A program made the position numbers and the translations under genes. The notes beneath the pieces were generated by a model. The model worked only from the letters and a program-made list of their open reading frames with translations. It was not told the DNA's origin and made no database searches. From Saccharopolyspora endophytica (GTDB lineage Bacteria > Actinomycetota > Actinomycetes > Mycobacteriales > Pseudonocardiaceae): a stretch of 64,000 nt of DNA. Numbering within the stretch: position 1 is the stretch's first letter; each line of letters begins with the position of its first letter. Shown piece by piece: positions 1 through 14,300 of the stretch. Location of the stretch: assembly GCF_018070075.1 (NCBI RefSeq), contig NZ_JAGPXE010000017.1, positions 1 through 64,000 on the forward strand. Reading direction: 5' to 3'.

Positions 1-878
1 ACGATCACCCGGGCACCCTGACCCCGCAGCGACTCCGCCGAACCCTTACCCACATCACCGAAACCACAGATCACCGCGACCTTGCCACCGATGAGCACAT
101 CCGTGGCGCGGTTGATGCCATCCACCAGCGAGTGCCGGCAGCCGTACTTGTTGTCGAACTTCGACTTCGTCACCGAGTCGTTGACGTTGATCGCCGGGAA
201 CAGCAGACCGTCGGACTTCACCAGCTCGTAGAGCTTGTGAACACCCGTGGTGGTCTCCTCCGTGACACCCTTGATCTCCGCGGCCAGCTTCGTGAACCGC
301 TGCTTGTCCGCCGCCACGGACTTGCGCAGGGTCTCCAGAACGACCTTGAACTCCTCCGGGTCATCCGCGCTCGGCTGCGGCACCGCACCCGCGGCCTCGA
401 ACTCCACACCCTTGTGGACCAGCAGCGTCGCGTCGCCACCATCGTCGAGGATCATGTTGGCGACCTTGCCGTCACCGAAGTCCCACAACTGGTCGGTGCA
501 CCACCAGTAGTCCTCCAGCGTCTCGCCCTTCCACGCGAAGACCGGGACACCGGCCGGGGCTTCCGGGGTGCCCTTGCCCACCACGACCGCGGCAGCGGCC
601 TCGTCCTGGGTGGAGAAGATGTTGCACGACACCCACCGCACCTCAGCACCCAGCGCGACCAGCGTCTCGATCAGCACCGCAGTCTGCACCGTCATGTGCA
701 GCGAACCCGCGATGCGGGCGCCCTTCAACGGCTGCGAAGCCGCGTATTCCTTCCGCGTGGCCATCAGACCCGGCATCTCGTGCTCGGCCAACCGGATCTG
801 GTGCCGGCCGGCCTCGGCCAGGCCCAGGTCCTTCACGGCGAACTCGAGGCCGTTGACCTTCTGCAACTTGACGCTCAT
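1..878 (-). CDS. ahcY: S-adenosyl-L-homocysteine hydrolase, 3' end cut off by the window edge
   Basis: The minus-strand frame stays open from an ATG at 878 to the window edge, about 292 residues of a protein that is normally near 480. The translation begins [19 protein letters not shown] and carries the hallmarks of the family: an early GSLHMT substrate motif, the QDEAAAA stretch, [13 protein letters not shown], and [15 protein letters not shown], the start of the NAD-binding Rossmann domain. It hydrolyses S-adenosylhomocysteine to adenosine and homocysteine in the cytosol. AGAAGGG lies just upstream of the ATG. It follows metH by 47 nt on the same strand and closes the methyl cycle with adoK, metH and metK. 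Family identity is very secure. Only the C-terminal part, including the last NAD contacts, is unseen. Confidence 0.96.
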   Translation of the reverse strand, partial: MSVKLQKVNGLEFAVKDLGLAEAGRHQIRLAEHEMPGLMATRKEYAASQPLKGARIAGSLHMTVQTAVLIETLVALGAEVRWVSCNIFSTQDEAAAAVVVGKGTPEAPAGVPVFAWKGETLEDYWWCTDQLWDFGDGKVANMILDDGGDATLLVHKGVEFEAAGAVPQPSADDPEEFKVVLETLRKSVAADKQRFTKLAAEIKGVTEETTTGVHKLYELVKSDGLLFPAINVNDSVTKSKFDNKYGCRHSLVDGINRATDVLIGGKVAVICGFGDVGKGSAESLRGQGARVI

Positions 879-925
879 GACTTCCCTTCTGTTTCTTTCT
901 GATCAGCAGCTGATGGACAGCGGAA

Positions 926-4486
<3,561 letters not shown>

Positions 4487-4504
4487 GCCGCTACTCCCCG
4501 TTCG

Positions 4505-5479
4505 TCAGCGCAGCTTCGGCCCGACCTCGGCGGCAGCCTCGTCGCCGTAGGCCTCGGCGATGCGAGCCAGGAACGAATCCCGCTCGACGTCGTATTCCTG
4601 CGGGCCGTCGGTCTCCAGCGACACGGTCGCCAGCGTGCAGCCCAGCTGCAGCGAGCGCTCCAGGCCCAGGCCGCCCTTGAGGCCCGCGAGGAAGCCGGCG
4701 CGAAGCGCGTCGCCCACACCGGTCGGGTCGCCCTTCTGCTTCTCCTTCGGGGGCTCGACCAGCAGCGTCGGCTCGCCCTTGGCCTCGACCTGGACGCCCT
4801 TCGCGCCGAGCGAGGTGACCCACTTGCCGACGCGGCCCAGGACGTCGTCCTTGGTCCAGCCGGTGCTCTGCAGCAGGAGGCCGTGCTCGTACTCGTTGGT
4901 GAACAGGTACTGCGCGCCGTCCACGAGTTTACGGATGTCCTCGCCTTCCATGCGGGCCAGCTGCTGGCCCGGGTCGGCGAGGAAGTCGTAGCCGCGGTCC
5001 CGGCACTCCTCGGTGTGGCGCACCATCGCCTCGGGGTCGTTGGCCGAGATGACGACGATGTCGAGACCACCGAGGCGGTCGGCGACGGGCTTGAGCTCGA
5101 TCTCACGGGCCTCGGCCATCGCACCGGCGTAGAACGAGGCGATCTGGTTGAGATCGGTGTCGGTCGTGCACAGGAAGCGCGCCGTGTGCTTGGTCTCCGA
5201 AACGTGCACGGACTCGGTGTCCACGCCGTGCCGGTCCAGCCACGCGCGATAGTCGTTGAAGTCCTGCCCGACGGCGCCCACCAGCGTCGAGGTCACGCCC
5301 AGCTTGCCGAGGCCGAAGGTGATGTTGCCGGCGATGCCGCCGCGACGCACCTCCAGCTCGTCCACCAGGAACGACAGCGAGACCTGCTCCAGCCGGTCGG
5401 CCACGAGCTGGTCGGTGAACCTACCGGGGTAGGACATCAGGTGGTCGGTGGCGATCGAACCGGTCACCGCAATCCGCAC
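4505..5479 (-). CDS. adoK: Adenosine kinase (PfkB-type, actinobacterial AdoK class)
   Basis: The frame is open well upstream, but the start is placed at GTG 5479. AAGGAG sits 8 nt before it and the protein then begins VRIAVTGSIATDHLMSYPGRF, as in mycobacterial AdoK, giving 324 residues, the same size as that enzyme. The C-terminal PfkB signature is DPTGVGDALRAGF, with the catalytic Asp in GVGD. It phosphorylates adenosine released by AhcY, which pulls the reversible hydrolase forward. The neighbours (metK upstream, metH 18 nt downstream, ahcY after that) make adenosine the likely substrate rather than a sugar. A strong hairpin lies in the leader 22 nt before the start. A sugar-kinase role cannot be excluded from sequence alone. 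Confidence 0.88.
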   Translation of the reverse strand: MRIAVTGSIATDHLMSYPGRFTDQLVADRLEQVSLSFLVDELEVRRGGIAGNITFGLGKLGVTSTLVGAVGQDFNDYRAWLDRHGVDTESVHVSETKHTARFLCTTDTDLNQIASFYAGAMAEAREIELKPVADRLGGLDIVVISANDPEAMVRHTEECRDRGYDFLADPGQQLARMEGEDIRKLVDGAQYLFTNEYEHGLLLQSTGWTKDDVLGRVGKWVTSLGAKGVQVEAKGEPTLLVEPPKEKQKGDPTGVGDALRAGFLAGLKGGLGLERSLQLGCTLATVSLETDGPQEYDVERDSFLARIAEAYGDEAAAEVGPKLR

Positions 5480-5500
5480 TTCAATAACTCCTTCACCAGG

Positions 5501-5546
5501 GCAGGCTGCGGGGAATTCCCCATGCGGGCGGCGCCCCGCAGCCTGC
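5501..5546 (-). promoter_or_regulatory. Strong hairpin in the adoK-metH-ahcY leader
   Basis: A perfect 13-bp inverted repeat (arms 5501-5513 and 5534-5546, GCAGGCTGCGGGG and its complement) encloses a 20-nt loop. It ends 22 nt upstream of the adoK GTG and about 8 nt from its Shine-Dalgarno sequence. It has no following U-run. It could be an attenuator, a transcript-end barrier between metK and adoK, or part of a regulatory leader. I looked for SAM-II, SAM-IV and SAH riboswitch core motifs and did not see them. Confidence 0.55.
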
Positions 5547-5666
5547 GACAGCTTCGTCGGTAGTGCCCGGAGGACACGTGGAATGGCACGCGGCCGAGGC
5601 AGGCGGCGCGTTCGCCGCTCGCCTGGCCACCTGCAGCGTGCACCGTCGCGGACCCGGAGGCCGGTT

Positions 5667-5731
5667 CTCCTGCGAGGACGCCTCGACGTCGTGCATTGAC
5701 ATGCATCCGTCGAGGCGTCCGGGGGCAGGAG
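5667..5731 (-). terminator. Long imperfect hairpin downstream of metK
   Basis: Three nested complementary blocks form one long stem: CTCCTGC (5667-5673) with GCAGGAG (5725-5731), a 13-bp block 5676-5688 with 5708-5720, and TGCAT with ATGCA around a TGAC loop. It starts 48 nt after the metK stop. There is no T-tract on the minus strand, so it would be an actinobacterial I-shaped terminator or a processing/attenuation element in the 299-nt metK-adoK gap. Confidence 0.55.
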
Positions 5732-5778
5732 GGTCGCCTCAGGTGCCGGTCGGCACCGCTGCGTTCGCCGTTCCGCTC

Positions 5779-6981
5779 TTACAGACCGGCAGCGCTCTTG
5801 AGAGCCTCGGCGCGGTCGGTCTTCTCCCACGGCAGGTCGACGTCGCTGCGCCCGAAGTGACCGTAAGCCGCGGTCGGGGCGTAGATGGGCCGAAGGAGGT
5901 CGAGGTCACGGACGATGGCGCCGGGGCGCAGGTCGAAGACCTCGTTGACCGCGGCCTGGATCTTGACCGGGTCGACGTTCTCGGTGCCGAAGGTCTCCAC
6001 GAACAGCCCGACCGGGGCGGCCTTGCCGATCGCGTAGGCGACCTGGACCTCGATGCGGCCGGCCAGACCGGCGGCGACCGCGTTCTTGGCCACCCAGCGC
6101 ATGGCGTAGGCCGCGGAGCGGTCGACCTTCGACGGGTCCTTGCCCGAGAAGGCGCCACCACCGTGGCGGGCCATGCCGCCGTAGGTGTCGACGATGATCT
6201 TGCGGCCGGTCAGACCGGCGTCACCCATGGGGCCACCGACGACGAAGCGACCGGTCGGGTTGATCAGCACGCGGGCGTCGCCCGAGTCCAGACCGGCCCG
6301 CTCCAGCTCCGGCGCGATGACGTGCTTCTGGATGTCGCCGACCAGCTGGCCGTCGAGGTCGATCTCCTCGGCGTGCTGGGTCGAGAGCACCACGGTGTCC
6401 AGGCGAACGGCCTGGTCACCGGCGTACTCGATGGTCACCTGGGTCTTGCCGTCGGCGCGCAGGTACGGCAGCGTGCCGTCCTTGCGGACGTTGGTCAGGC
6501 GACGCGACATGCGGTGCGCCAGCGTGATCGGCAGCGGCGCCAGCTCGTCGGTGTCGTTGCAGGCGTAGCCGAACATCAGGCCCTGGTCGCCGGCGCCCTG
6601 CTTGGCGATCTCGTCCTCGCTGCCCTCGACGCGCTTCTCGTGCGCCTCGTCGACACCCTGGGCGATGTCCGGGGACTGCTGACCGATGGCCACGTTCACG
6701 CCGCAGGAAGCGCCGTCGAAGCCCTTCACCGACGAGTCGTAACCGATCTCCAGGACCTTCTCGCGGACCAGGGTCGGGATGTCCACGTAGGCCTTCGTGG
6801 TGACCTCGCCGGCGACGTGCACCTGGCCGGTGGTGACCAGGGTCTCCACGGCGACGCGCGAAGCCGGGTCCTGGGCCAGCATCGCGTCCAGGATCGAGTC
6901 GCTGATCGCGTCGCACATCTTGTCCGGGTGGCCCTCGGTCACCGACTCACTGGTGAACAACCGGCGGTTGATCTCACTCAC
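5779..6981 (-). CDS. metK: S-adenosylmethionine synthase
   Basis: The protein has 400 residues, standard for MetK, and begins [20 protein letters not shown], which contains the ATP-binding GHPDK signature. Later come [16 protein letters not shown] and [19 protein letters not shown], the P-loop-like and potassium/magnesium-binding segments. It makes SAM from methionine and ATP in the cytosol. The start is GTG at 6981 with GAGGAG 6 nt upstream. It lies 73 nt after the betaine-forming methyltransferase, its largest likely SAM consumer, and upstream of adoK-metH-ahcY, so one transcript could coordinate SAM supply and recycling. Identity is certain. Confidence 0.98.
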   Translation of the reverse strand: MSEINRRLFTSESVTEGHPDKMCDAISDSILDAMLAQDPASRVAVETLVTTGQVHVAGEVTTKAYVDIPTLVREKVLEIGYDSSVKGFDGASCGVNVAIGQQSPDIAQGVDEAHEKRVEGSEDEIAKQGAGDQGLMFGYACNDTDELAPLPITLAHRMSRRLTNVRKDGTLPYLRADGKTQVTIEYAGDQAVRLDTVVLSTQHAEEIDLDGQLVGDIQKHVIAPELERAGLDSGDARVLINPTGRFVVGGPMGDAGLTGRKIIVDTYGGMARHGGGAFSGKDPSKVDRSAAYAMRWVAKNAVAAGLAGRIEVQVAYAIGKAAPVGLFVETFGTENVDPVKIQAAVNEVFDLRPGAIVRDLDLLRPIYAPTAAYGHFGRSDVDLPWEKTDRAEALKSAAGL

Positions 6982-7054
6982 GACTGCTCCTCACCTCACA
7001 AGCTTTGCAGCTTTGATCCTTGCGTACGGTAGTCAAGTTATTTACCGGGGGGAC

Positions 7055-8755
<1,701 letters not shown>

Positions 8756-8985
8756 TTTCACTCCCACCACTCACGTTGGTCATGCGCCAGCCCACGCACT
8801 TCAGGCATGCGCAAATCCGTGCCACGAGCATGTCGTCTCGCGGCCGTGCGGGTCGCCACTGCGAAAAAAGGCAACACCTCCGACCGGCGCGGGCAGCCGA
8901 GAAAATGCTCAAGGCCGCAGCACCAACGCCGATCGCACTCGGTCGGCACCCTTGCCAACCGGCGTGACGCATTTCCGTGCGTCGC
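8756..8985 (-). promoter_or_regulatory. Proximal leader of gsdmt with stacked hairpins and a U-run
   Basis: A promoter-like pair on the minus strand (TTGCTT, 16-nt spacer, TAGGTT with the -10 at 8992-8997) would give a leader of about 230 nt. The leader starts with two consecutive small hairpins (GACGCA/TGCGTC around CGGAAA; GGTTGGCA/TGCCGACC around AGGG) and later has a TTGCC followed by six T near 8865-8875. This could be an attenuator or an RNA sensor. No known riboswitch consensus (glycine, SAM, ydaO) was recognised. Confidence 0.4.
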
Positions 8986-9075
8986 TTAACCAACCTAGGC
9001 GAAGGAGATCACGAAGCAAGCGTACAAACGTGTGACGGTAATCACCGCAATGCGATGAATGCGTGATTCCCATTG

Positions 9076-9088
9076 TCACCCTGGGTGA
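9076..9088. promoter_or_regulatory. Perfect palindrome upstream of gsdmt
   Basis: TCACCC-T-GGGTGA is a perfect 6+1+6 palindrome in the AT-richer region upstream of gsdmt, about 320 nt from its start. Its form suits a small dimeric repressor or activator site. No protein can be assigned. Confidence 0.35.
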
Positions 9089-9189
9089 AAAAATGCGCGA
9101 CCACCAGGGGATATTGGAGATCATTTTGAGGTCGATAACGATCACGCGAGTGCAATAAAACACCGGAAGATGTACACTAACGCGCGCCC

Positions 9190-9218
9190 GATATAGCACA
9201 ATGTTTGCGCTATATCAA
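9190..9218 (-). promoter_or_regulatory. Candidate distal gsdmt promoter with an embedded operator-like dyad
   Basis: On the minus strand TTGATA (9213-9218) and TATATC (9190-9195) are separated by exactly 17 nt, a good sigma-70-type promoter. The dyad GATATAGC-N11-GCTATATC (9190-9216) spans from the -35 to the -10 box, so a bound protein would block RNA polymerase. It would give a leader over 400 nt long before gsdmt. The rest of the 8986-9472 gap holds no gene; it is noticeably less GC-rich than its surroundings. Confidence 0.5.
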
Positions 9219-9472
9219 GAGTTCCGATCGACAAAGATTTTGTGAATAGCCGATGCGGCGGTTGACTTTTTGCTCCCCGTAACCCTTGCATCGAAGAGCG
9301 GAGCACGGATGTTACGGCTTTCCGGTCCGCAGCGCCATAGCTTTTTCAGGACTATCCGTCAATCGGTGCATCCGCCCTGGCAACGCCGAACCGATCCAGC
9401 GCCCCGGGCGGCGCCGACACCGTCCGGACCGGGAGCGAACCCGGGCCGGATCACGGCGCCAGCGGCCCTCAG

Positions 9473-11191
9473 TCAGCTCCTGAGGCCGGGGAAGTCCTCA
9501 TCGCGGTACTCACCCCGCGCGCGCTCCCCCGAATCGTGCAAATCGCTCTCCCTGCCTCGCAGCTCCACCCGCCGGATCTTGCCGGAGATGGTCTTGGGAA
9601 GTTCGTAGAACTCCAGCCTCCGCACGCGCTTGTACGGCGCGAGGTTCTCCCTGGCGAACCGCAGGACGGACTCGGCCGTGCGCTCGTCGGGCTCGTGACC
9701 GGCGGCGAGCACCACGTAGGCCTTGGGCACCGACAACCGCAGGTCGTCCGGCGCCGGCACCACCGCCGCCTCGGCGACCGCGTCGTGCTCCAGCAGGACG
9801 CTCTCCAGCTCGAACGGTGAGATCCGGTAGTCGGAGGCCTTGAACACGTCGTCGGTGCGCCCGACGTAGGTGATGTAGCCGTCCGCGTCCCGGGATCCGA
9901 CGTCCCCGGTGTGGTAGTGACCGCCGCGGGTGACCTCGTCGGTGCGGTCGGTGTCGTCGGCGTAGCCGGTCATCAGGCCCACCGGCCGGGGCTGCAGGGC
10001 CAGGCAGATCTCGCCCTCGTCGGCCTCCTCCCCCGTCGCCGGGTCCAGCAGGACCACGTCGAAACCGGGCAACGCCCGGCCCATCGATCCCGGCCGCACC
10101 TGCTGACCAGGGGTGTTGGCGACCTGGACGCTGGTCTCGGTCTGGCCGAACCCGTCGCGGATGGTCACGCCCCAGGCCCGGCGCACCTGCTCGATGATCT
10201 CCGGGTTCAGCGGTTCACCGGCCCCGACGACCTTCGCCGGCGGGGTGCTCAGCGAGCCGAGATCGGCTTGGATGAGCATCCGCCACACCGTCGGCGGCGC
10301 GCAGAAGCTGGTGATCGCGCAGCGCTGCATCTGCTCCAGCAGCCCGGCCGGGTCGAAGCGCGAGTAGTTGTAGATGAACACCGTCGCCTCGGCGTTCCAC
10401 GGCGCGAAGACGTTGCTCCAGGCGTGCTTGGCCCACCCCGGCGAGGAGATGTTGAGGTGGACGTCCCCGGGTTCCAGGCCGATCCAGTACATCGTGGACA
10501 GATGCCCCACGGGGTACGAGACGTGGGTGTGTTGCACGAGTTTCGGCTTCGCCGTGGTTCCCGAGGTGAAGTACAGCAGCATCGGGTCCTCGGCGCGGGT
10601 CGCCGCATCGGGGGTGAAACCCGGATCCGATCCCTCGCTTTCGGCGTAGGAGTGCCATCCCTCCACGATGGACCCGACGGCGATGCGGGTGTAATCGCCC
10701 GGAACGTCGGTGAATTTCGCCGCGTCGTCCGATGTGGTCACCACGTGCCGCGCCCGGCCGCGGTCCACCCGGTCGCGCAGGTCCGCCGAACCCAGCAGCG
10801 GGGTCGCGGGGATGATCACCGCGCCCAGCTTCATCGCGGCCAGGATCGTCTCCCACAGCTCGACCTGGTTGCCCAGCATCAGGATCAGCCGGTCGCCGCG
10901 GGCGACGCCGAGCCCGCGCAACCAGTTGGCGACCTGGTTGGAGCGGCGGGTCATCTCCGCGAAGGTGATCTTGCGCTCGCCGCCCGCGGCCTCGACGATC
11001 CACAGCGCCAGCGCGTCCGGGCGGCGCTCGGCGATGGTGTCGAACCACTCCAGCGCCCAGTTGAACTCCTCGAAGCGAGGCCAGCTGAACCCCTGCCTCG
11101 CCACGTCGTAGTCCTCGCGATGCCGCAGCAGGTAGTCGCGTGCGGTCCGGAACGTCTCACCAGGCGCACTCGCCGTCGCTTCGCCGAACAC
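9473..11191 (-). CDS. AMP-binding acyl-CoA synthetase (medium-chain/MACS type)
   Basis: The minus frame is open far beyond the gene, but the upstream part is antisense to a secreted glycosidase, so the start must lie before 11396. GTG 11191 has AAAGGGGG about 5 nt upstream and yields 572 residues; ATG 11242 is an alternative. Visible adenylate-forming motifs are LLYFTSGTTAKPKLVQHTH (A3), GFGQTETS (A5), YHTGDVGSRDADGYITYVGR (A7-A8) and the C-terminal catalytic lysine in KTISGKIRR. It activates a carboxylic acid through an acyl-AMP to an acyl-CoA. The substrate is not predictable; the overall form fits the medium-chain acyl-CoA synthetase group. It stands alone on its strand, with 281 nt to its divergent neighbour's signal-peptide gene region and over 700 nt to gsdmt. 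Confidence 0.87.
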   Translation of the reverse strand: MFGEATASAPGETFRTARDYLLRHREDYDVARQGFSWPRFEEFNWALEWFDTIAERRPDALALWIVEAAGGERKITFAEMTRRSNQVANWLRGLGVARGDRLILMLGNQVELWETILAAMKLGAVIIPATPLLGSADLRDRVDRGRARHVVTTSDDAAKFTDVPGDYTRIAVGSIVEGWHSYAESEGSDPGFTPDAATRAEDPMLLYFTSGTTAKPKLVQHTHVSYPVGHLSTMYWIGLEPGDVHLNISSPGWAKHAWSNVFAPWNAEATVFIYNYSRFDPAGLLEQMQRCAITSFCAPPTVWRMLIQADLGSLSTPPAKVVGAGEPLNPEIIEQVRRAWGVTIRDGFGQTETSVQVANTPGQQVRPGSMGRALPGFDVVLLDPATGEEADEGEICLALQPRPVGLMTGYADDTDRTDEVTRGGHYHTGDVGSRDADGYITYVGRTDDVFKASDYRISPFELESVLLEHDAVAEAAVVPAPDDLRLSVPKAYVVLAAGHEPDERTAESVLRFARENLAPYKRVRRLEFYELPKTISGKIRRVELRGRESDLHDSGERARGEYRDEDFPGLRS

Positions 11192-11264
11192 CCCGGTCCC
11201 CCTTTCGCCTCGGCTGCGCTGCCGGGGAAAGAAGTGGACCATGTCCACGACGGGCTCGGCCACT

Positions 11265-11312
11265 CCGACGAGCCGAGGCGATTGCTCCGATGTGCGGGTC
11301 CTGGCTCGTCGG
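11265..11312. promoter_or_regulatory. Inverted repeat between the acyl-CoA synthetase and the GH2 glycosidase
   Basis: Arms CCGACGAGCC (11265-11274) and GGCTCGTCGG (11303-11312) are perfectly complementary with a 28-nt spacer. They lie in the divergent intergenic region, 84 nt before the glycosidase start. A regulator site or a leader structure is possible. Confidence 0.3.
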
Positions 11313-11395
11313 CGTTGACTCCTCGTGCGGTTGTGGTCATTGTTGTTGATTACTGGTGATTTTCTTTCGGAATTTCCGGCGTCAAGGAGGACACC

Positions 11396-13204
11396 GTGTT
11401 CCGACCTGTCACAACGATTGCCACCGCCGTCCTGCTCACCTTCTCCGGAGTACCCGCTTCGATGGCCGCACCCGAACCGGCCTGGCAACCCCAGGCACCA
11501 CCGCTGACCACGCCGTGGACCGACCAGGTCGGCCCCGACAACGCCCTGCCCGAGTACCCGCGCCCGCAGCTGACCCGCGAGCGCTGGCTGAACCTCAACG
11601 GCCTCTGGGACTACACCGGCGGCGACAACGCCACCGAGCAGATCCTCGTCCCCTACCCGCCGGAGTCCGGTCTTTCGGGCGTGCAGCGCCACGACGACCA
11701 GATGCTCTACGAGCGCATCTTCGACGTGCCCGCCGACTGGTCCGGCCAGCGGCTGATCCTGCACTTCGGCGCCGTCGACCAGCGCGCGGAGGTCTCGGTC
11801 AACGGCAAGCAGGTCGCCGTGCACGAAGGCGGCTACACCGCCTTCTCCGCCGACATCACCGACGCCGTCGAACCCGGTGCGCCGCAGCGGCTCACCGTCG
11901 CCGTCTCCGACGGCAACGAGACCCAGCCCTACCCGGTGGGCAAGCAGCGCAACGACCCCGGGGGCATCCTCTACACCGGCGCCTCCGGCATCTGGCAGAC
12001 CGTCTGGCTCGAACCCGTCGCCCCGGCGCACATCACCGGGCTGGACATCACCCCGGACCTGACCGGTTTCGGCATCACCGGCAACGCCGCCGCCGACAAC
12101 GGCGAGCAGGTCGAGGTCGCGGTGCGCGACGCCGAGGGCAACGAGGTCACCAGGACCAGCGGCCCGGCCGGCGAGCCGGTGCGCGTGGACGTCCCGCAAC
12201 CGCACCTGTGGACGCCCGACGACCCGTACCTCTACGACCTGACGGTGCGGCTGCTGGGCGCTGACGGAGCCGTGCTCGACGAGGTCGGCAGCTACACCGG
12301 TCTGCGCACGACCGGCCTGGTCAACGACGAGCAGGGCCGGCCGCGGATGGCGCTCAACGGCAAGATCGTGTTCCAGCACGGTCCGCTGGACCAGGGCTAC
12401 TGGCCGGACGGCATCTACACCGCGCCGACCGACGAGGCGCTGCGCTTCGACCTGGACAAGACCAAGGAACTGGGCTTCAACATGGTCCGCAAGCACGTCA
12501 AGGTCGAACCGGCGCGCTGGTACTACTGGGCCGACAGGCTCGGCTTGATGGTCTGGCAGGACATGCCGTCGCTGCCGATCGACCTGGCCATCCCGCCGGA
12601 GGACAGCCCGCCTCCGTCGGAGGAGATGAAGGCCCACTACCGCGCCGAGTGGGTCGACATCATCGACCAGCTGCGGAGTTCGACCTCGATCGTGGCGTGG
12701 GTGCCGTTCAACGAGGGCTGGGGTGAGTTCGACACCGCCGAGATCACCGATCTGACCCGGCGCACCGACCCGACCCGGTTGATCAACCCCTCCAGCGGGG
12801 TGAACTGCTGCTACTCGCTGCCCGACAGCGGCGCGGGCGACATCTACGACGACCACACCTACGTGGGTCCCGGTGCGCCGACGGTGAAGGACGGCCGGGC
12901 GATCGTGGACGGCGAGTACGGCGGGCTGGGCCTGGCCGAGGAGGGCCACCTGTGGCCGGGCGAGCCCAGCGCGTACGAGATGACCGAGAGCAGGGAGCAG
13001 CTGACCCAGCGCTACGGCGAGGTCAGCGACGAGCTGGCGCGCATCATCGGGGCCAACGGCCTGTCGGCGGCGATCTACACGCAGACCACCGACGTGGAGA
13101 ACGAGGTCAACGGTTTCCTCACCTACGACCGGCAGATCATGAAGCCGGACGTGGCCTCCGTGCGCGCGCACAACACCGCCGCCATCGAGGCGGGAAGCCG
13201 GTGA
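11396..13204 (+). CDS. Secreted glycoside hydrolase family 2 protein (beta-galactosidase/beta-glucuronidase-like)
   Basis: GTG 11396 has a perfect AAGGAGG 5 nt upstream. The protein of 602 residues begins with a Sec signal peptide (about 1-24, ending near SMA). A GH2 jelly-roll sugar-binding domain follows (LNLNGLWDYTGG, YERIFDVPADWSGQRLILHFGAVD), then an Ig-like domain and a TIM barrel. The acid/base Glu is in VPFNEGWGEF near 438 and the nucleophile Glu in VDGEYGG near 505. It is shorter than classical LacZ, as is usual for secreted GH2 enzymes. It acts outside the cell on a beta-linked sugar. It is followed 8 nt later by an aldose-epimerase-like gene, suggesting a small sugar-release operon. 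The sugar specificity is not evident. Confidence 0.88.
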   Translation: MFRPVTTIATAVLLTFSGVPASMAAPEPAWQPQAPPLTTPWTDQVGPDNALPEYPRPQLTRERWLNLNGLWDYTGGDNATEQILVPYPPESGLSGVQRHDDQMLYERIFDVPADWSGQRLILHFGAVDQRAEVSVNGKQVAVHEGGYTAFSADITDAVEPGAPQRLTVAVSDGNETQPYPVGKQRNDPGGILYTGASGIWQTVWLEPVAPAHITGLDITPDLTGFGITGNAAADNGEQVEVAVRDAEGNEVTRTSGPAGEPVRVDVPQPHLWTPDDPYLYDLTVRLLGADGAVLDEVGSYTGLRTTGLVNDEQGRPRMALNGKIVFQHGPLDQGYWPDGIYTAPTDEALRFDLDKTKELGFNMVRKHVKVEPARWYYWADRLGLMVWQDMPSLPIDLAIPPEDSPPPSEEMKAHYRAEWVDIIDQLRSSTSIVAWVPFNEGWGEFDTAEITDLTRRTDPTRLINPSSGVNCCYSLPDSGAGDIYDDHTYVGPGAPTVKDGRAIVDGEYGGLGLAEEGHLWPGEPSAYEMTESREQLTQRYGEVSDELARIIGANGLSAAIYTQTTDVENEVNGFLTYDRQIMKPDVASVRAHNTAAIEAGSR

Positions 13205-13212
13205 GGAGTCCG

Positions 13213-14229
13213 ATGAGATCAACGGAGATCAACAGACGTGGTGCGCTGCTGGGGGCCGCAGGGGCGGCCGGTGCGATGGCGGCCCTGCCCGGGGTCGCGC
13301 AGGCCGCGCCCGGCGGTCCCCCGACCGCCAGCGGGCACCTCTACGAGATCGGCGCCGGGAAGCATCGGGTGGTCGTCGGCGGCGTGGCCGCCTCGATGCT
13401 GTCCTGGAAGGCCGACGGCCAGGAGATGCTGCTGACCCACGACCCCGACGACGTCGGCGAGGGGTACCAGGGCAAGACGATCCTGCCGTGGGCCAACCGG
13501 ATCGACCACGGCGCCTACACCTTCGAGGGCCAGGAGCTGCAGGTCGCGATCACCGAACCGGAGCGGGACGCCGCGCTGCACGGGCTGATGAGCTTCGTGG
13601 AGTGGTCGCCGGTGCACCACCGCGCCGATTCGGTCGTGCTCGAGCACGTCCTGCCGCCGGACTACGGCTACCCGTTCCAGCTGGCGTTCCGCATCGAGTA
13701 CCGGGTGGACGACCGCGGTTTCTCCAGCACGCTGTCGGCGACCAACGTCGGGCGCGGCCCGGCGCCGTTCGGCACCGCCAACCACACCTACCTGGCGGCG
13801 GCTCCGGGCAGCCGGATCGACGACATCGCGCTGGAGATCCCGGCCGACACCTACTACGTGGTCAACGACCGGCTCATCCCGACCGGCACCGCGCAGGTGG
13901 AGGGCACCGACTACGACTTCCGCACCGCGCGGCCCATCGGCGACACCACGATGGACACCGCCTTCACCGGCCTGCACCACTCGGGCGGTGAAGCGGTCGT
14001 GCGCTTCGGGCGACCGGACGTCGACGTCGAGCTGTGGGTGGACGAGACCCACCGGTACCTGCAGGTCTACACCGACGACGATCCCAGCACCGACCGACCG
14101 GGCCGGGCGGGGTTGACCGTGGAACCGATGACGTTGGCGCCCAACGCTTTCGTCACCGGTGACGGATTGATCGTCCTGCAGCCGGGGCAGACCCACACCG
14201 GCAGCTGGGGCTACCGCCTCGCCGGGTGA
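13213..14229 (+). CDS. Tat-exported aldose 1-epimerase (GalM) family protein
   Basis: The start is ATG 13213 with GAGGAG 5-10 nt before it, 8 nt after the GH2 stop. The 338-residue product opens with a Tat signal (INRRGALLGAAGAAGAMAALP, about 8-33). GalM features are the substrate-binding arginine region LPWANRIDHGAYTFEGQ, the HGLMSFVEW histidine, the catalytic-type NHTYLAA histidine, and the Glu in TVEPMTLAPNAF near the C-terminus. Mutarotation of free aldoses fits a partner of the upstream secreted glycosidase. Export of a mutarotase is less usual than a cytosolic one. Confidence 0.87.
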   Translation: MRSTEINRRGALLGAAGAAGAMAALPGVAQAAPGGPPTASGHLYEIGAGKHRVVVGGVAASMLSWKADGQEMLLTHDPDDVGEGYQGKTILPWANRIDHGAYTFEGQELQVAITEPERDAALHGLMSFVEWSPVHHRADSVVLEHVLPPDYGYPFQLAFRIEYRVDDRGFSSTLSATNVGRGPAPFGTANHTYLAAAPGSRIDDIALEIPADTYYVVNDRLIPTGTAQVEGTDYDFRTARPIGDTTMDTAFTGLHHSGGEAVVRFGRPDVDVELWVDETHRYLQVYTDDDPSTDRPGRAGLTVEPMTLAPNAFVTGDGLIVLQPGQTHTGSWGYRLAG

Positions 14230-14244
14230 CCGCGTGACGTTCGG

Positions 14245-14276
14245 GGGGTGGAGGTTTCAGCGCGAACCTCCACCCC
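14245..14276 (+). terminator. Hairpin terminator after the GH2-epimerase pair
   Basis: A perfect 12-bp stem (GGGGTGGAGGTT with AACCTCCACCCC) and an 8-nt loop lies 16 nt after the epimerase stop. No T-tract follows. Confidence 0.7.
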
Positions 14277-14300
14277 TCGATGACCGTTAGGGTGGTGCCC

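Noticed and set aside
5480-5600. SAM or SAH riboswitch before adoK
   Set aside because: Stems are present, but I could not match the conserved core sequences of SAM-II, SAM-IV or SAH classes.
11192-13222. Upstream extension of the acyl-CoA synthetase through the GH2 gene
   Set aside because: The extension is antisense to a glycosidase with a signal peptide and catalytic motifs; the synthetase homology begins near 11191.
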